This document shows, piece by piece, positions 44,861 through 56,102 of a DNA stretch of 64,000 nt. The stretch comes from an uncultured Verrucomicrobiales bacterium (GTDB taxonomy: Bacteria > Verrucomicrobiota > Verrucomicrobiia > Verrucomicrobiales > Akkermansiaceae): contig CAMQZC010000007.1 of NCBI GenBank assembly GCA_947039485.1, positions 1 through 64,000 of the forward strand, given 5' to 3'. The translations under genes were made by a program, and so were the position numbers. The notes beneath the pieces were generated by a model. The model saw only the letters and a list, made by a program, of their open reading frames with translations, did not search any database and had not been told where the DNA came from. Each line of letters opens with the position of its first letter. The first letter of the stretch is position 1.

Positions 44861-45603
44861 CAGTGCAATTGCCTATTGCTCACCGGAGGCAGCTGGAGAT
44901 CACGAGGCAGGTCGGGGAAGAAAGAGCGCAGAATGCCGACATCGGTCTTAGCATCGATGAAGTACCAGGCATTAAGTCGAGCACCTCGCCAGTTCTTGGT
45001 GCTAGAGATGACCTCATCACGCACAGCGTAGAGGAAGCTCTTTTGCTCGATTCGCAGCTTTCCGCCTCGGGGGTTCGGGACACTCGCGATGATGGTGGTG
45101 GGCAACACGACGAGACGGCTGCGATCCTGACCCATCGTGAGGTTCTCAGCACTGCACTGGCCTTGCTTATCACGCAGCACGCCTGTGACAGTATTCTTGG
45201 GCGGGGTGACGACGTACTCAGAGAAGGGCTCGCCGACCAGATAGTTCTCTATACGAACGCCCTGCTGCTTCATCGCAGCTCCCATCTTCATATAGCTGGT
45301 ACGCAGGTTGCGCATATTGCGCTCCATGCGTGCGATGGCTTCAGCATCGCTTTCTCGCCTGCTACCAAGATAGCGCTGGCTGCTCTCAACCTCTCCACGG
45401 GCACTGCGGGCGCCGAGGCGGTCAGCATAGACGCGCTGAATGGGTGGATACATGCGGTCAACCATCCAACTCATGTCACTGCTGCGGATAGCACCTGCGA
45501 GCTCACGGGCAGCATCGCGTGCACTCTGCCCATGCTCCGTTACGGTCTGGGACATCGCCAGAGGCGCAAGAAGCAGAAATGCCGATAAAAGCGTTTTTCT
45601 CAT
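44860..45603 (-). CDS. Secreted protein of unknown function
   Basis: A 247-residue protein with a signal peptide (MRKTLLSAFLLLAPLAMSQ). The mature part is alpha-helical at first (about 25-110, rich in Arg/Ser/Glu), then a beta region (GEPFSEYVVTPPKNTVTGVL, LVVLPTTIIASVPN) ending NAWYFIDAKTDVGILRSFFP. I recognise no catalytic motif. The start at 45603 fits both the signal peptide and a promoter 7 nt upstream; the longer frame to 45702 would bury the signal. Shares an operon with dinG. Confidence 0.75.
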   Translation of the reverse strand: MRKTLLSAFLLLAPLAMSQTVTEHGQSARDAARELAGAIRSSDMSWMVDRMYPPIQRVYADRLGARSARGEVESSQRYLGSRRESDAEAIARMERNMRNLRTSYMKMGAAMKQQGVRIENYLVGEPFSEYVVTPPKNTVTGVLRDKQGQCSAENLTMGQDRSRLVVLPTTIIASVPNPRGGKLRIEQKSFLYAVRDEVISSTKNWRGARLNAWYFIDAKTDVGILRSFFPDLPRDLQLPPVSNRQLH

Positions 45604-45610
45604 GCAAATT

Positions 45611-45638
45611 ATCATAACATAATAACAGAGGGTGACAA
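45611..45638 (-). promoter_or_regulatory. Promoter of the secreted protein-dinG operon, predicted leaderless
   Basis: On the minus strand, TTGTCA and TATGAT separated by 16 bp, the -10 box ending 7 nt before the ATG at 45603. Confidence 0.65.
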
Positions 45639-45711
45639 GCCCGAATAACGCCCAGCCTTGGCGCGTTAGGCTGATAAAATCCCCGATTAGCTCAGGTGAC
45701 AATATTTCAGC

Positions 45712-45740
45712 TTGCCCTGAGCCTATTTATATGTTAAAAA
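45712..45740 (+). promoter_or_regulatory. Putative promoter of the LysM lipoprotein gene
   Basis: TTGCCC and TAAAAA separated by 17 bp, the -10 box ending 9 nt before the ATG at 45750. It faces away from the promoter at 45611-45638 (divergent pair). Confidence 0.45.
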
Positions 45741-45749
45741 CGGGGCGTT

Positions 45750-46502
45750 ATGAAACGCAATTTTATCAAACTCGGTATGAGCGCCTGTGTGCTTGTGGCG
45801 TATAGCTCATGCTCGAGTACTGGCACAGGAGGCTTCAGCGACGAAGAGGCGGCAATGATGAGCGAATACACTCTCGACGAGGGTGCTATCCCACCATGGA
45901 TTCTCGAAGACAGCTCCAATGGCTCTCAGATCAGCGCCGGCGATTACACTCTTTCGAACGACCGTAACAAGCACGCTATCCCTGAACCAGGTGAGACCAT
46001 CGCGAATGAAGCAGGCTCCATGTCCGCTAGCCAAAATCAAAATATAGATGACAGCGCCGTCGTCCGTGATTATCCAAAGACTCCTGCATCTGGCGTAACC
46101 ATCGCCTCACCCAAGCCTCCCAAGAAACCAACGCCAAGAACTCGCCGCGTGAAGATTGATGAGCCCAAGCTCATCAGCTACAAGGTCCGCCGTGGTGATA
46201 ACCTCACGGTCATCGCTCGCCGCAGTGGTACCACTGTTTCCGCTATCCGCAAGGCTTCTGGAATCAAGGGCAGCACGATCTACACCGGTCAGACGATTAA
46301 GGTTCCTTACACTCCTCAGAGCTACCGCCTCAAGAAGAGCAGCAAAAGCTCCCGCTACACCGTACGCCGCGGTGATACCATCTCGGTCATCGCTAGCCGC
46401 AAGGGCATTAGCACCTCCGCTCTGCTGCGCGCCAACAACATGACCAACGCCGACGCTCGACGTCTCTCGATTGGCAAGCGTCTCGTCATCCCTAAACGAT
46501 AA
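45750..46502 (+). CDS. Lipoprotein with two LysM domains
   Basis: A 250-residue envelope protein. A lipoprotein signal ends near YSSCSS. Residues 25-140 are acidic then Pro-rich and probably flexible. Two LysM repeats follow at about 144-188 (YKVRRGDNLTVIARRSG) and 204-249 (YTVRRGDTISVIASRKG). It may bind peptidoglycan from the inner face of the outer membrane (inference). The next gene encodes an L,D-transpeptidase lipoprotein, suggesting a joint role in wall attachment. Confidence 0.88.
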   Translation: MKRNFIKLGMSACVLVAYSSCSSTGTGGFSDEEAAMMSEYTLDEGAIPPWILEDSSNGSQISAGDYTLSNDRNKHAIPEPGETIANEAGSMSASQNQNIDDSAVVRDYPKTPASGVTIASPKPPKKPTPRTRRVKIDEPKLISYKVRRGDNLTVIARRSGTTVSAIRKASGIKGSTIYTGQTIKVPYTPQSYRLKKSSKSSRYTVRRGDTISVIASRKGISTSALLRANNMTNADARRLSIGKRLVIPKR

Positions 46503-46525
46503 AATCAACCATCAACTGATGACGT

Positions 46526-46561
46526 GCACCCCCCGATACAACTTCTTGTATCGGGGGGTGC
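46526..46561. repeat. Perfect 16-bp hairpin between LysM and L,D-transpeptidase genes
   Basis: GCACCCCCCGATACAA (46526-46541), CTTC loop, and exact complement (46546-46561). No T-run follows and the next ATG is 19 nt away. It could be a strong mRNA-stabilising or termination hairpin, or could mask the next start. Confidence 0.8.
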
Positions 46562-46580
46562 TCCATCTATCTACAACAGC

Positions 46581-47465
46581 ATGATTGCCGCAACCAAGCA
46601 TCTCCACATCCTCGGCAGCCTCAGCGCACTTGCCTCGTTGCTCATTCTCGCCTCATGCGCTCCAACGCAAAATTCTAAGCATCAGCACGAAGCCCTCAGC
46701 CCGACCCTTCTTGTAAAGAACCCTGAGCTCATTGGCTCCTACATCCCCACGGATGGCAACAACCCCCTCATCCTGCCAGGCAAGAAAGACCCGGGTTACA
46801 GCAACCCCTACCCTACTGGCACACACGCCCATTTTGCAGCAAACCCCAGCTATCCCAAAACGATGAAGCACTGGGTCGATAAGAAGCGTATGGAGACGCT
46901 CTCTAGCGGCAACTCAAAGCTCATCATCTGCCTGCCCCAGCAGCGTGCACGAGTCTATGTGGATGGCATCTGCGCCATGGACTGGCCTGTCTCAACAGGG
47001 ACAAAGGGACACCTCACCCCCACAGGAGTTTTTCGCGTGATTGAGAAGAAGGAGAAACACGCCTCAAACCGCTATGGCCGCGTGATAAGCAGCAAGGGCA
47101 AGACCGAGCAATCCGATACTGACCGAGCCAAGGGCATACCTGCTGGCAAGACCTTCCGCGGCGCCTCAATGCCTTTCTGGCACCGCTTCAGCAATGATGG
47201 CGTGGGCCTGCACAGTGGGCGCGTGGTGGCTGGACGCCAACTCTCGCATGGCTGCATACGCACACCTTACGCTGCAGCCAAGCAATTCTTCAGCTATTCT
47301 CAGATGACGATGCCTGTGTACATCACACGCGGGGTGGAGGATTATATCGGAGGTGGTCGCGTCTCACCAGCCGATGTGAGGTATCGCCCTATCCCCAACA
47401 ACGACTACAGCGATATTGTCCCTTCTGACACCAAGTCCCCAACATTTTCTAGCCCTGCTTTATGA
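46581..47465 (+). CDS. L,D-transpeptidase lipoprotein (YkuD domain)
   Basis: A 294-residue periplasmic enzyme expected to form 3-3 crosslinks or link proteins to peptidoglycan. It has a lipoprotein signal (ASLLILASC), a linker of about 80 residues, then a YkuD domain from about 115 (KLIICLPQQRARVYVDG, WPVSTGTKGHLTPTGVFRV) with the catalytic motif HSGRVVAGRQLSHGCIRTP. The start at 46581 gives the signal peptide; a GTG at 46524 inside the hairpin is unlikely. The stop overlaps the next gene. Confidence 0.92.
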   Translation: MIAATKHLHILGSLSALASLLILASCAPTQNSKHQHEALSPTLLVKNPELIGSYIPTDGNNPLILPGKKDPGYSNPYPTGTHAHFAANPSYPKTMKHWVDKKRMETLSSGNSKLIICLPQQRARVYVDGICAMDWPVSTGTKGHLTPTGVFRVIEKKEKHASNRYGRVISSKGKTEQSDTDRAKGIPAGKTFRGASMPFWHRFSNDGVGLHSGRVVAGRQLSHGCIRTPYAAAKQFFSYSQMTMPVYITRGVEDYIGGGRVSPADVRYRPIPNNDYSDIVPSDTKSPTFSSPAL

Positions 47466-47911
47466 GCCCCCTTTCTTTCTACCCCGCCAATCGCGCACTC
47501 TATATCTCAATGAGCTTGAGCACATTTGCAATTTGCTCTTATTACATTTATGCTGGCACGGAGTCAAGCTACCAATTCTACACGGCCATAGCTGCCGCGA
47601 TTGGAATCTTCATCTGGGGGGGCTACTTTGCCCGCCTGCGCTTCATCGTTGACGACAACGGCGTTAGCCGACGCGCACTCACAACTAAGCGTCTGGACTG
47701 GAATGAGATTAAAGACATCAAACTCACTGATTCTGCGGCGTTTGGGATGGCGAGCTGCAAGCTGATTTTCAGCGCAACGAATGACCGTAGCATGGAGATA
47801 TCAAGCGATATTCTCGATTTGGAGTCCGTACAGGATCTGGTCAAGGAGCTGCGCGTGCAGGGCAAGCTTGCGCCTGCGATTACAGAGGATGAGCTGAGCG
47901 AGGAGCTCTGA
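47462..47911 (+). CDS. Membrane protein with PH-like domain
   Basis: A 149-residue protein with two N-terminal hydrophobic segments (about 12-30 and 40-57) followed by a beta-rich region, LRFIVDDNGVSRRALTTKRL, DWNEIKDIKLTD and SCKLIFSATNDRSMEISSDI, the pattern of bacterial PH-like (bPH) domains. ATGA overlap with the L,D-transpeptidase gene shows coupling. Function unknown. Confidence 0.7.
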   Translation: MSPLSFYPANRALYISMSLSTFAICSYYIYAGTESSYQFYTAIAAAIGIFIWGGYFARLRFIVDDNGVSRRALTTKRLDWNEIKDIKLTDSAAFGMASCKLIFSATNDRSMEISSDILDLESVQDLVKELRVQGKLAPAITEDELSEEL

Positions 47912-48067
47912 GACACCTTGGGATCAATCATCTCCTAAACGCATCGGGGCGTTGCATCTCGTCAGTGTGCCAGAGACAAGCCTCCAGCAGCATTAGCCTA
48001 CATCGAGAGACCCTGCAAAAACGCGAGGGCACGATTCACGTGTACTGAGGTCTCCCTATTTTATTTC

Positions 48068-48096
48068 TTTATTTTACACTCAATTTCCTTTATAAT
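48068..48096 (+). promoter_or_regulatory. Promoter of ychF, predicted very short leader
   Basis: A perfect TATAAT (48091-48096) ends 9 nt before the ATG at 48106; the -35 at 17 bp is weak (TTTATT). The region 48055-48096 is strikingly AT-rich. Confidence 0.6.
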
Positions 48097-48105
48097 CTCC
48101 ACGTC

Positions 48106-49221
48106 ATGTTACAAGCAGGTATCGTAGGTCTCCCTAACGTCGGTAAATCAACTCTTTTCAACGCAGTCACTCGCTCCCGCAAAGCCGAGGCTGCTAACTA
48201 TCCTTTCTGCACCATCGACCCCAATGTGGGTGTTGTCGAGGTACCAGATTCACGTCTCGCTGTGCTCTCAGAAATGAGCCAGACACAGAAGATAATTCCA
48301 GCAGCTATCGAGTTTGTCGATATCGCAGGTCTGGTAAAGGGTGCTGCCGAGGGCGCAGGTCTGGGCAACAAGTTCCTCTCCAACATCCGCGAAACAGATG
48401 CCATTGTACAGGTTGTGCGATGCTTTGAGAATGATGATATCATCCATGAGCTTGGCTCTGTCGACCCTATCCGCGACATTGAGATTATCAATGCTGAGCT
48501 GATTCTGGCTGACCTCGCTGCGATGGAAAAGCGCAAGGATAACCGCACCAAGAAGGCGCGCAGTGGCGACAAGGAAGCCAAGGCTGAGGTCGAGCTCATT
48601 GAGAAGCTCCTCCCCCATCTCGATCAAGGCAATCCTGCCCTGACCCTTGAGCTCACTGACCAAGAGCGTATCCTGCTCAGCACCTTCTTCCTCCTCTCGG
48701 ACAAGAAGAGCATCTTCGCCTGCAATGTAAGCGAGGAAGAACTGGCTGAAGCGGTCGAGAACCCCGATGCTCATCCCTATGTCTCCGCTGTACGCAAGTT
48801 TGTAGCCAACGCTCACAACGCTGAGGCAATTGTCATCTCTGCACGCATTGAGGAGGAGCTCTCGGAGCTGCCTGAAGAGGAAGCTCGTGAATTCCTCGTC
48901 GAGCTGGGTGTCAAGGACTCTGGTGTCAGTGACCTCATCCGCTCCGTCTATCATCTCTTGGGCCTGCGCACCTACCTTACCACTGGTGTGAAGGAGACTC
49001 GCGCATGGACAATTCCTGCTGGTGCCAAGGCACCACAAGCAGCAGGCGTGATTCACAGTGACTTTGAGCGTGGCTTTATCGCAGCTCAGATTGTTCACTA
49101 CGATGATCTCGTCGCCTGTGGCTCCATGTCCAAGGCCAAGGAGCAAGCCAAGGTTCGCATCGAGGGCAAGGAATACGTGATGAAGGATGGTGACGTAGTC
49201 GACTTCCGATTCAACGTCTAA
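48106..49221 (+). CDS. ychF: Ribosome-associated ATPase YchF (Obg family)
   Basis: OBG-like P-loop protein that prefers ATP and binds ribosomes, linked to oxidative-stress responses. The 371-residue product has [18 protein letters not shown], switch [21 protein letters not shown], the NxxE specificity motif as [10 protein letters not shown], and the C-terminal TGS domain (FFTxG-like [20 protein letters not shown]). Length and motifs are typical. Monocistronic with its own terminator. Confidence 0.97.
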   Translation: MLQAGIVGLPNVGKSTLFNAVTRSRKAEAANYPFCTIDPNVGVVEVPDSRLAVLSEMSQTQKIIPAAIEFVDIAGLVKGAAEGAGLGNKFLSNIRETDAIVQVVRCFENDDIIHELGSVDPIRDIEIINAELILADLAAMEKRKDNRTKKARSGDKEAKAEVELIEKLLPHLDQGNPALTLELTDQERILLSTFFLLSDKKSIFACNVSEEELAEAVENPDAHPYVSAVRKFVANAHNAEAIVISARIEEELSELPEEEAREFLVELGVKDSGVSDLIRSVYHLLGLRTYLTTGVKETRAWTIPAGAKAPQAAGVIHSDFERGFIAAQIVHYDDLVACGSMSKAKEQAKVRIEGKEYVMKDGDVVDFRFNV

Positions 49222-49238
49222 GTCCTCCTGCTATTTTC

Positions 49239-49276
49239 AAGAAGCCGCCTCCCTCATCGGGTGGCGGCTTCTTTCA
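49239..49276 (+). terminator. Terminator of ychF
   Basis: An 11-bp stem AAGAAGCCGCC (49239-49249) and complement (49263-49273), 18 nt after the stop. Confidence 0.8.
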
Positions 49277-49293
49277 TGCCTCCTATCAGGGAC

Positions 49294-49331
49294 GCAAAAG
49301 AAGGGCAAGCCGTGATGGTTTGCCCTTCTTG
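49294..49331 (-). terminator. Terminator of the gyrB-gyrA operon
   Basis: An 11-bp stem AAGAAGGGCAA (49298-49308) and complement (49320-49330), followed on the minus strand by TTTT. It is back-to-back with the ychF terminator. Confidence 0.8.
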
Positions 49332-49352
49332 TTTGATTTGATTGCGCTCTCT

Positions 49353-51965
49353 TTAGACCTCGCTCTCGTCGCTGATGATGGCATCAAGCTCATCATCGGA
49401 GCCTTCTTCGGAGCCTTCTTCAACACTCTCATCCTCATCATCAGGGATGACCAGTGAGATGTCTTGGATGCTTTCCTTTGCAGAGAGTGTGACGAGTTTC
49501 ACGCCTTGGGCGTTACGACCCGTCTCACGGATAGTATTGATTTTGAGTCGGACTGACTGTCCAACCGAGGTCATAATCATGAGCTCATCGGCCTCAGTCA
49601 CGGTGGTGGCGGAGACGACGCGACCTGTCTTGTCGGTGCAGTTCATGGTCTTGACACCAACGCCGCCGCGACTTTGGACACGGTAGGCATCAAAGCCTGT
49701 GCGCTTGCCCAGCCCATTCTCAGAGACAACGAGCAAGGTGCCTTCGCCCTCAGCAGGTACGATGGCGAGTGCGACAACGTAGTCACCCTCACGCAGACGG
49801 ATACCACGCACACCAATCGTATTACGACCCTGTGTACGCATGTCCTCCTCAGCAAAGCGGATACTCATGCCATCATGGGAGACAAGCACGACCTCCTGCG
49901 TACCTGTGGTGAGTGCTGCGTTGACGAGGCTGTTGCCCTCCTCAAGGTTGATGGCAATGATGCCAGCCTTACGGTAGTTGACAAAGTCGTTGAGCGCGGT
50001 TTTCTTGACGGTGCCATCCACGGTGGCAAAGACAACGTTACCTGAGCCCTCGGCAAAGGTGATATCCTTGTTCTTATCATCAACCTTACGTTCAAGGCGC
50101 AGGATGGCAGCGATGCGCTCATCTTGCTGCATATCGAGCAGATTCTTGATAGAGCGACCCTGTGAGGAGCGAGCTGCCTCATCAATCTCATAGACGCGCT
50201 CGACGTAGACGCGACCCGTATTGGTGAAGAACATGATGTAGTCATGGTTCTGCGCTGCAAAGAGATGCTCAATAAAATCAGCGCGATCCTTCTTACTCTT
50301 GGTGGCGGCGGCCTTGACGCCCTTGCCTCCACGTGCCTGCAGACGATACTCCTCAGCGGGGGTACGCTTGATGTAGCCGCTGTGACTGATGGTAACAATC
50401 ATGGAGTCATTGGGGATGAGGTCCTCAATGCTCATGTCGCCCTCAAATGGGATGATCTGAGTCTTGCGGGGGGTTGCATGCTTTTCCTTGATAGAGAGCA
50501 ACTCAGCCTTGACGATACCCAGCACACGATCCTCGCTAGCGATGATGTCCATGTAGTCGGTGACCATGATGAGCAGAGCGTTGTACTCTGCGGTAACCTT
50601 ATTATTCTCCAATGCGGTGAGCTGATAGAGGCGCAGCTCCAAGATGGAGTTGACCTGACGCTCGCTAAAGATGTAGTCATCACCTTGAATCTGAGGCTGG
50701 CTGCGGATGAGGATACCCAGTCCCTCAGCAAGCGTTGATGGGAAGCGGAAGGACTGCAGGCGCAGCTTGGCTTCTTCTCGGTTCTTAGAGTCGCGGATAA
50801 TGCGGATGAACTCGTCCATGTTGGCGAGGGCGATGAGGTAAGCCTCAAGCACCTCGGCGCGCTCCTCAGCCTTGCGGAGTTGATAGCGCGTGCGTCGCAT
50901 GATAACCTCACGTCGATGCTCAAGATAGAAGTTGATAGCATCCTTCACCGTGAGCATCTTGGGGCGGCTCTCATGAATGGCGAGCATATTAACCGAGAAG
51001 GAGCTCTCAAGACTCGTGAGCTTGTAGAGCTGGTTGACTACCACATTGGGGCGTGCATCACGCTTGAGCTCAATTTCAATGTAGTCGGTGAGATCTCGCA
51101 TACCCGAGATATCGTCGAGCACCTTGTCACGGACGAGCTCTGCGATGCGCTCTTGGAGCACGGCGCGGTTGACACCGTAGGGGACGTCGGAGATGTAGAT
51201 GAAGTCGCGACCATTCTCATTGGTCACAATCTCCATCTTACCGCGCATGCGCACGCTACCGTGACCTGTGCGGAAGTAGGCATCAATGCCCTTGTATCCC
51301 AAGATGAAGCCACCTGTTGGGAAATCGGGTCCCTTGATATAGAGGCGCAGCTCCTCGGGTCCGATGGTAGGCTTAGCGATGACGGCACAGATTCCATCAA
51401 CTACTTCACCGAGGTTATGGGGTGCCATGTTCGTGGCCATACCCACAGCGATACCTGTACCGCCGTTGATGAGGAGGTTGGGGAAGGAGCTTGGGAGAAC
51501 CATAGGCTCAGTCTCGCTGTTGTCGTAGTTAGGCTGGAAGTCGACTGTATCCTTGTCGAGGTCATCCATGAGGGAGAAGCCCAGCGAACTGAGCTTTGCC
51601 TCGGTATAACGCATGGCAGCAGGAGGATCACCTTCGGGGGTACCAAAGTTACCCTGACCCGTGACAAGCACATCGCGCATGCTCCAAGGCTGCGCCATGG
51701 TCACAAGTGTGCCATAGGCTGAGGCATCACCATGGGGGTGGTACTTACCAATGGTGTCACCCACGATACGACCGCACTTCATGGTGCTCTTGTTAGGGGA
51801 GAGACCCAGCATGCGCATCGCATAGAGCACGCGACGCTGTGAGGGCTTAAGACCATCACGCACGTCGGGCAAGGCGCGGGAAATAATCACGGACATCGAG
51901 TAGTCGAGGAAGCTACGGGAGACTTCATCAGCAACATCGACAAGGCGAATTCTTGTTTCGTTCAT
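49353..51965 (-). CDS. gyrA: DNA gyrase subunit A
   Basis: Breakage-reunion subunit of gyrase, which introduces negative supercoils. The 870-residue protein has DGLKPSQRRVLYAM, the active Tyr120 in AAMRYTEAKL, and a gyrase-specific C-terminal domain with the GyrA-box variant QARGGKGVKA. It ends in an acidic tail (DDEDESVEEGSEEGSDDE). In the quinolone-determining region the sequence is HGDASAYGT: Ala81 and Gly85 stand where E. coli has Ser83 and Asp87. It follows gyrB by 19 bp. Confidence 0.98.
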   Translation of the reverse strand: MNETRIRLVDVADEVSRSFLDYSMSVIISRALPDVRDGLKPSQRRVLYAMRMLGLSPNKSTMKCGRIVGDTIGKYHPHGDASAYGTLVTMAQPWSMRDVLVTGQGNFGTPEGDPPAAMRYTEAKLSSLGFSLMDDLDKDTVDFQPNYDNSETEPMVLPSSFPNLLINGGTGIAVGMATNMAPHNLGEVVDGICAVIAKPTIGPEELRLYIKGPDFPTGGFILGYKGIDAYFRTGHGSVRMRGKMEIVTNENGRDFIYISDVPYGVNRAVLQERIAELVRDKVLDDISGMRDLTDYIEIELKRDARPNVVVNQLYKLTSLESSFSVNMLAIHESRPKMLTVKDAINFYLEHRREVIMRRTRYQLRKAEERAEVLEAYLIALANMDEFIRIIRDSKNREEAKLRLQSFRFPSTLAEGLGILIRSQPQIQGDDYIFSERQVNSILELRLYQLTALENNKVTAEYNALLIMVTDYMDIIASEDRVLGIVKAELLSIKEKHATPRKTQIIPFEGDMSIEDLIPNDSMIVTISHSGYIKRTPAEEYRLQARGGKGVKAAATKSKKDRADFIEHLFAAQNHDYIMFFTNTGRVYVERVYEIDEAARSSQGRSIKNLLDMQQDERIAAILRLERKVDDKNKDITFAEGSGNVVFATVDGTVKKTALNDFVNYRKAGIIAINLEEGNSLVNAALTTGTQEVVLVSHDGMSIRFAEEDMRTQGRNTIGVRGIRLREGDYVVALAIVPAEGEGTLLVVSENGLGKRTGFDAYRVQSRGGVGVKTMNCTDKTGRVVSATTVTEADELMIMTSVGQSVRLKINTIRETGRNAQGVKLVTLSAKESIQDISLVIPDDEDESVEEGSEEGSDDELDAIISDESEV

Positions 51966-51984
51966 ACAGATATTAAATTAGATT

Positions 51985-54586
<2,602 letters not shown>

Positions 54587-54640
54587 TCCAATATAGTGTC
54601 ATATCGCAAAAAAGCTTTCTCCCTATACGTGAAAAATATC

Positions 54641-54671
54641 TTGCCAAATCAGAGACTATCAGGTAGTCTCT
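54641..54671 (+). promoter_or_regulatory. Putative mpl promoter overlapped by an inverted repeat
   Basis: TTGCCA (54641-54646) and TAGTCT (54664-54669) are 17 bp apart. AGAGACT (54651-54657) and AGTCTCT (54665-54671) form a palindrome over the spacer and -10 box, followed by TTTTC. It could be an operator or a small terminator. A second possible -10, TTTAAT at 54702-54707, lies 9 nt before the ATG. Confidence 0.4.
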
Positions 54672-54716
54672 TTTTCAACCTCTTATCTCCATTTTCTTCA
54701 TTTTAATACCTGCATC

Positions 54717-56102
54717 ATGAAACACGTCCACTTCATCGGAATCTGCGGTACAGCCATGGGTGCTGTCGCCTCTGCCATGGCCCGCCAAGGCTATAAAATC
54801 ACTGGCTCCGACGCGAAGGTCTACCCCCCAATGTCAACTTTTTTGGAGGGCGAAGGTATCAAAATCACCGAGGGTTACGCCGCCGAGAATCTCCCTACAG
54901 AGGCTAACTTTGTCGTCGTTGGTAACGCTATCTCTCGCGGCAATGAGGAGCTTGAGGCCGTCCTTGAACGACGCCTCACCTACAAGAGTCTGCCCGAGTG
55001 CATGAAGGACACATTCCTGCGAGGCAAGCGCAACTACGTGGTGAGTGGGACTCACGGCAAGACAACCACCACATCCATGCTCGCATGGCTGATGGAGAGC
55101 TGCGCTCTCAACCCCAGCTTCATGATTGGCGGCATCGCTGCCAACCTCGGACGAGGAGGCCGATTCAGCGACTCTGATTTCTGCGTACTTGAGGGCGATG
55201 AGTACGATACAGCATTCTTTGACAAGCGATCCAAGTTCCTCCACTACCTGCCCGAGCTCGTTATCATCAACAACATCGAGATGGACCACGCGGACATCTA
55301 CAACAATGTCGATGAGATTAAGCTGAGCTTTGAGCGTCTACTGCGCATCGTGCCACGCAATGGCCGCGTCCTCATCAATGCAGACTGCCCCCACTCATGC
55401 GACGTGGCAAGACTTGCACCTAAGCCAGTGAGCATCATCTCACTAGGATTCTCCCCAGAGGCAGACATGCCCATCACTGAGATATCCTACAACCCCGAAG
55501 GCAGCCATTTCACGCTGGAAGGTCATCGCTACTTTGTACCCATGGTGGGTGATTTCAACATCCGCAATGCAGCCATGGCAACCGCCGCGGCTCTCTTTGC
55601 AGGCCTGAGCCCTGAGCCGATAGCCAGCGCACTCGCTAGTTTCAAAGGCATCGCTCGCCGCCAAGAACTGCGCGGTGAGGTAGCAGGCGTGCGCGTGATT
55701 GACGACTTTGCGCACCATCCAACAGCCATCGAGCTCGCCATCCAAGCCCTACGCCAACGCTACGTAGGAGCGCGCCTCTGGGCCATCTTTGACCCACGCA
55801 GCAACACATCCGGCAGCAACCTCTTCCAAAAGGAGATTGCCAGCGCACTCGCGCAGGCAGACATCGCCGTTGTCGCCCCGGTCGAGCGTGCTGAGAAGCA
55901 CAGCTCTGAGACAATCCTCAAACTCGACCTCCTTAAACAAGACATTGAGAAGAGCGGCAAGAGCTGCTATCTGGGTCAGGATGTCGATGACATCGTCGCC
56001 CACATCAGCGCACAGAGCCAAGCTGGCGATGTGCTACTCGTGATGAGCAATGGCGGATTTGGCAACATCCACAATAAATTGTTAGACGCGCTCAAGGCTT
56101 AA
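54717..56102 (+). CDS. mpl: Murein peptide ligase Mpl
   Basis: Cytoplasmic recycling enzyme that joins the salvaged tripeptide L-Ala-gamma-D-Glu-meso-DAP to UDP-MurNAc. The 461-residue protein has the Mur-ligase ATP loop SGTHGKTTTT (110-119) but its other signatures are those of Mpl, not MurC: GICGTAMG, GSDAKVYPPMSTFLE, EYDTAFFDKRSKFLHY, DDFAHHPTAI and VMSNGGFGNIHNKLLDAL. Recycling of this kind requires meso-DAP in the wall. Its stop codon overlaps that of the convergent amidase-like gene. Confidence 0.94.
   Translation: MKHVHFIGICGTAMGAVASAMARQGYKITGSDAKVYPPMSTFLEGEGIKITEGYAAENLPTEANFVVVGNAISRGNEELEAVLERRLTYKSLPECMKDTFLRGKRNYVVSGTHGKTTTTSMLAWLMESCALNPSFMIGGIAANLGRGGRFSDSDFCVLEGDEYDTAFFDKRSKFLHYLPELVIINNIEMDHADIYNNVDEIKLSFERLLRIVPRNGRVLINADCPHSCDVARLAPKPVSIISLGFSPEADMPITEISYNPEGSHFTLEGHRYFVPMVGDFNIRNAAMATAAALFAGLSPEPIASALASFKGIARRQELRGEVAGVRVIDDFAHHPTAIELAIQALRQRYVGARLWAIFDPRSNTSGSNLFQKEIASALAQADIAVVAPVERAEKHSSETILKLDLLKQDIEKSGKSCYLGQDVDDIVAHISAQSQAGDVLLVMSNGGFGNIHNKLLDALKA

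Noticed and set aside
50880..51722. 280-codon open frame antisense to gyrA
   Set aside because: Shadow of gyrA; same for long antisense frames in gyrB (53545-54165), ychF (48268-49146), mraY (1570-2448) and GH84 copy B (26014-26754).
54717..56102. Annotation as murC
   Set aside because: The ATP loop is shared, but VYPPMSTFLE, FFDKRSKFLHY and SNGGFGNIHNKLL are signatures of Mpl.
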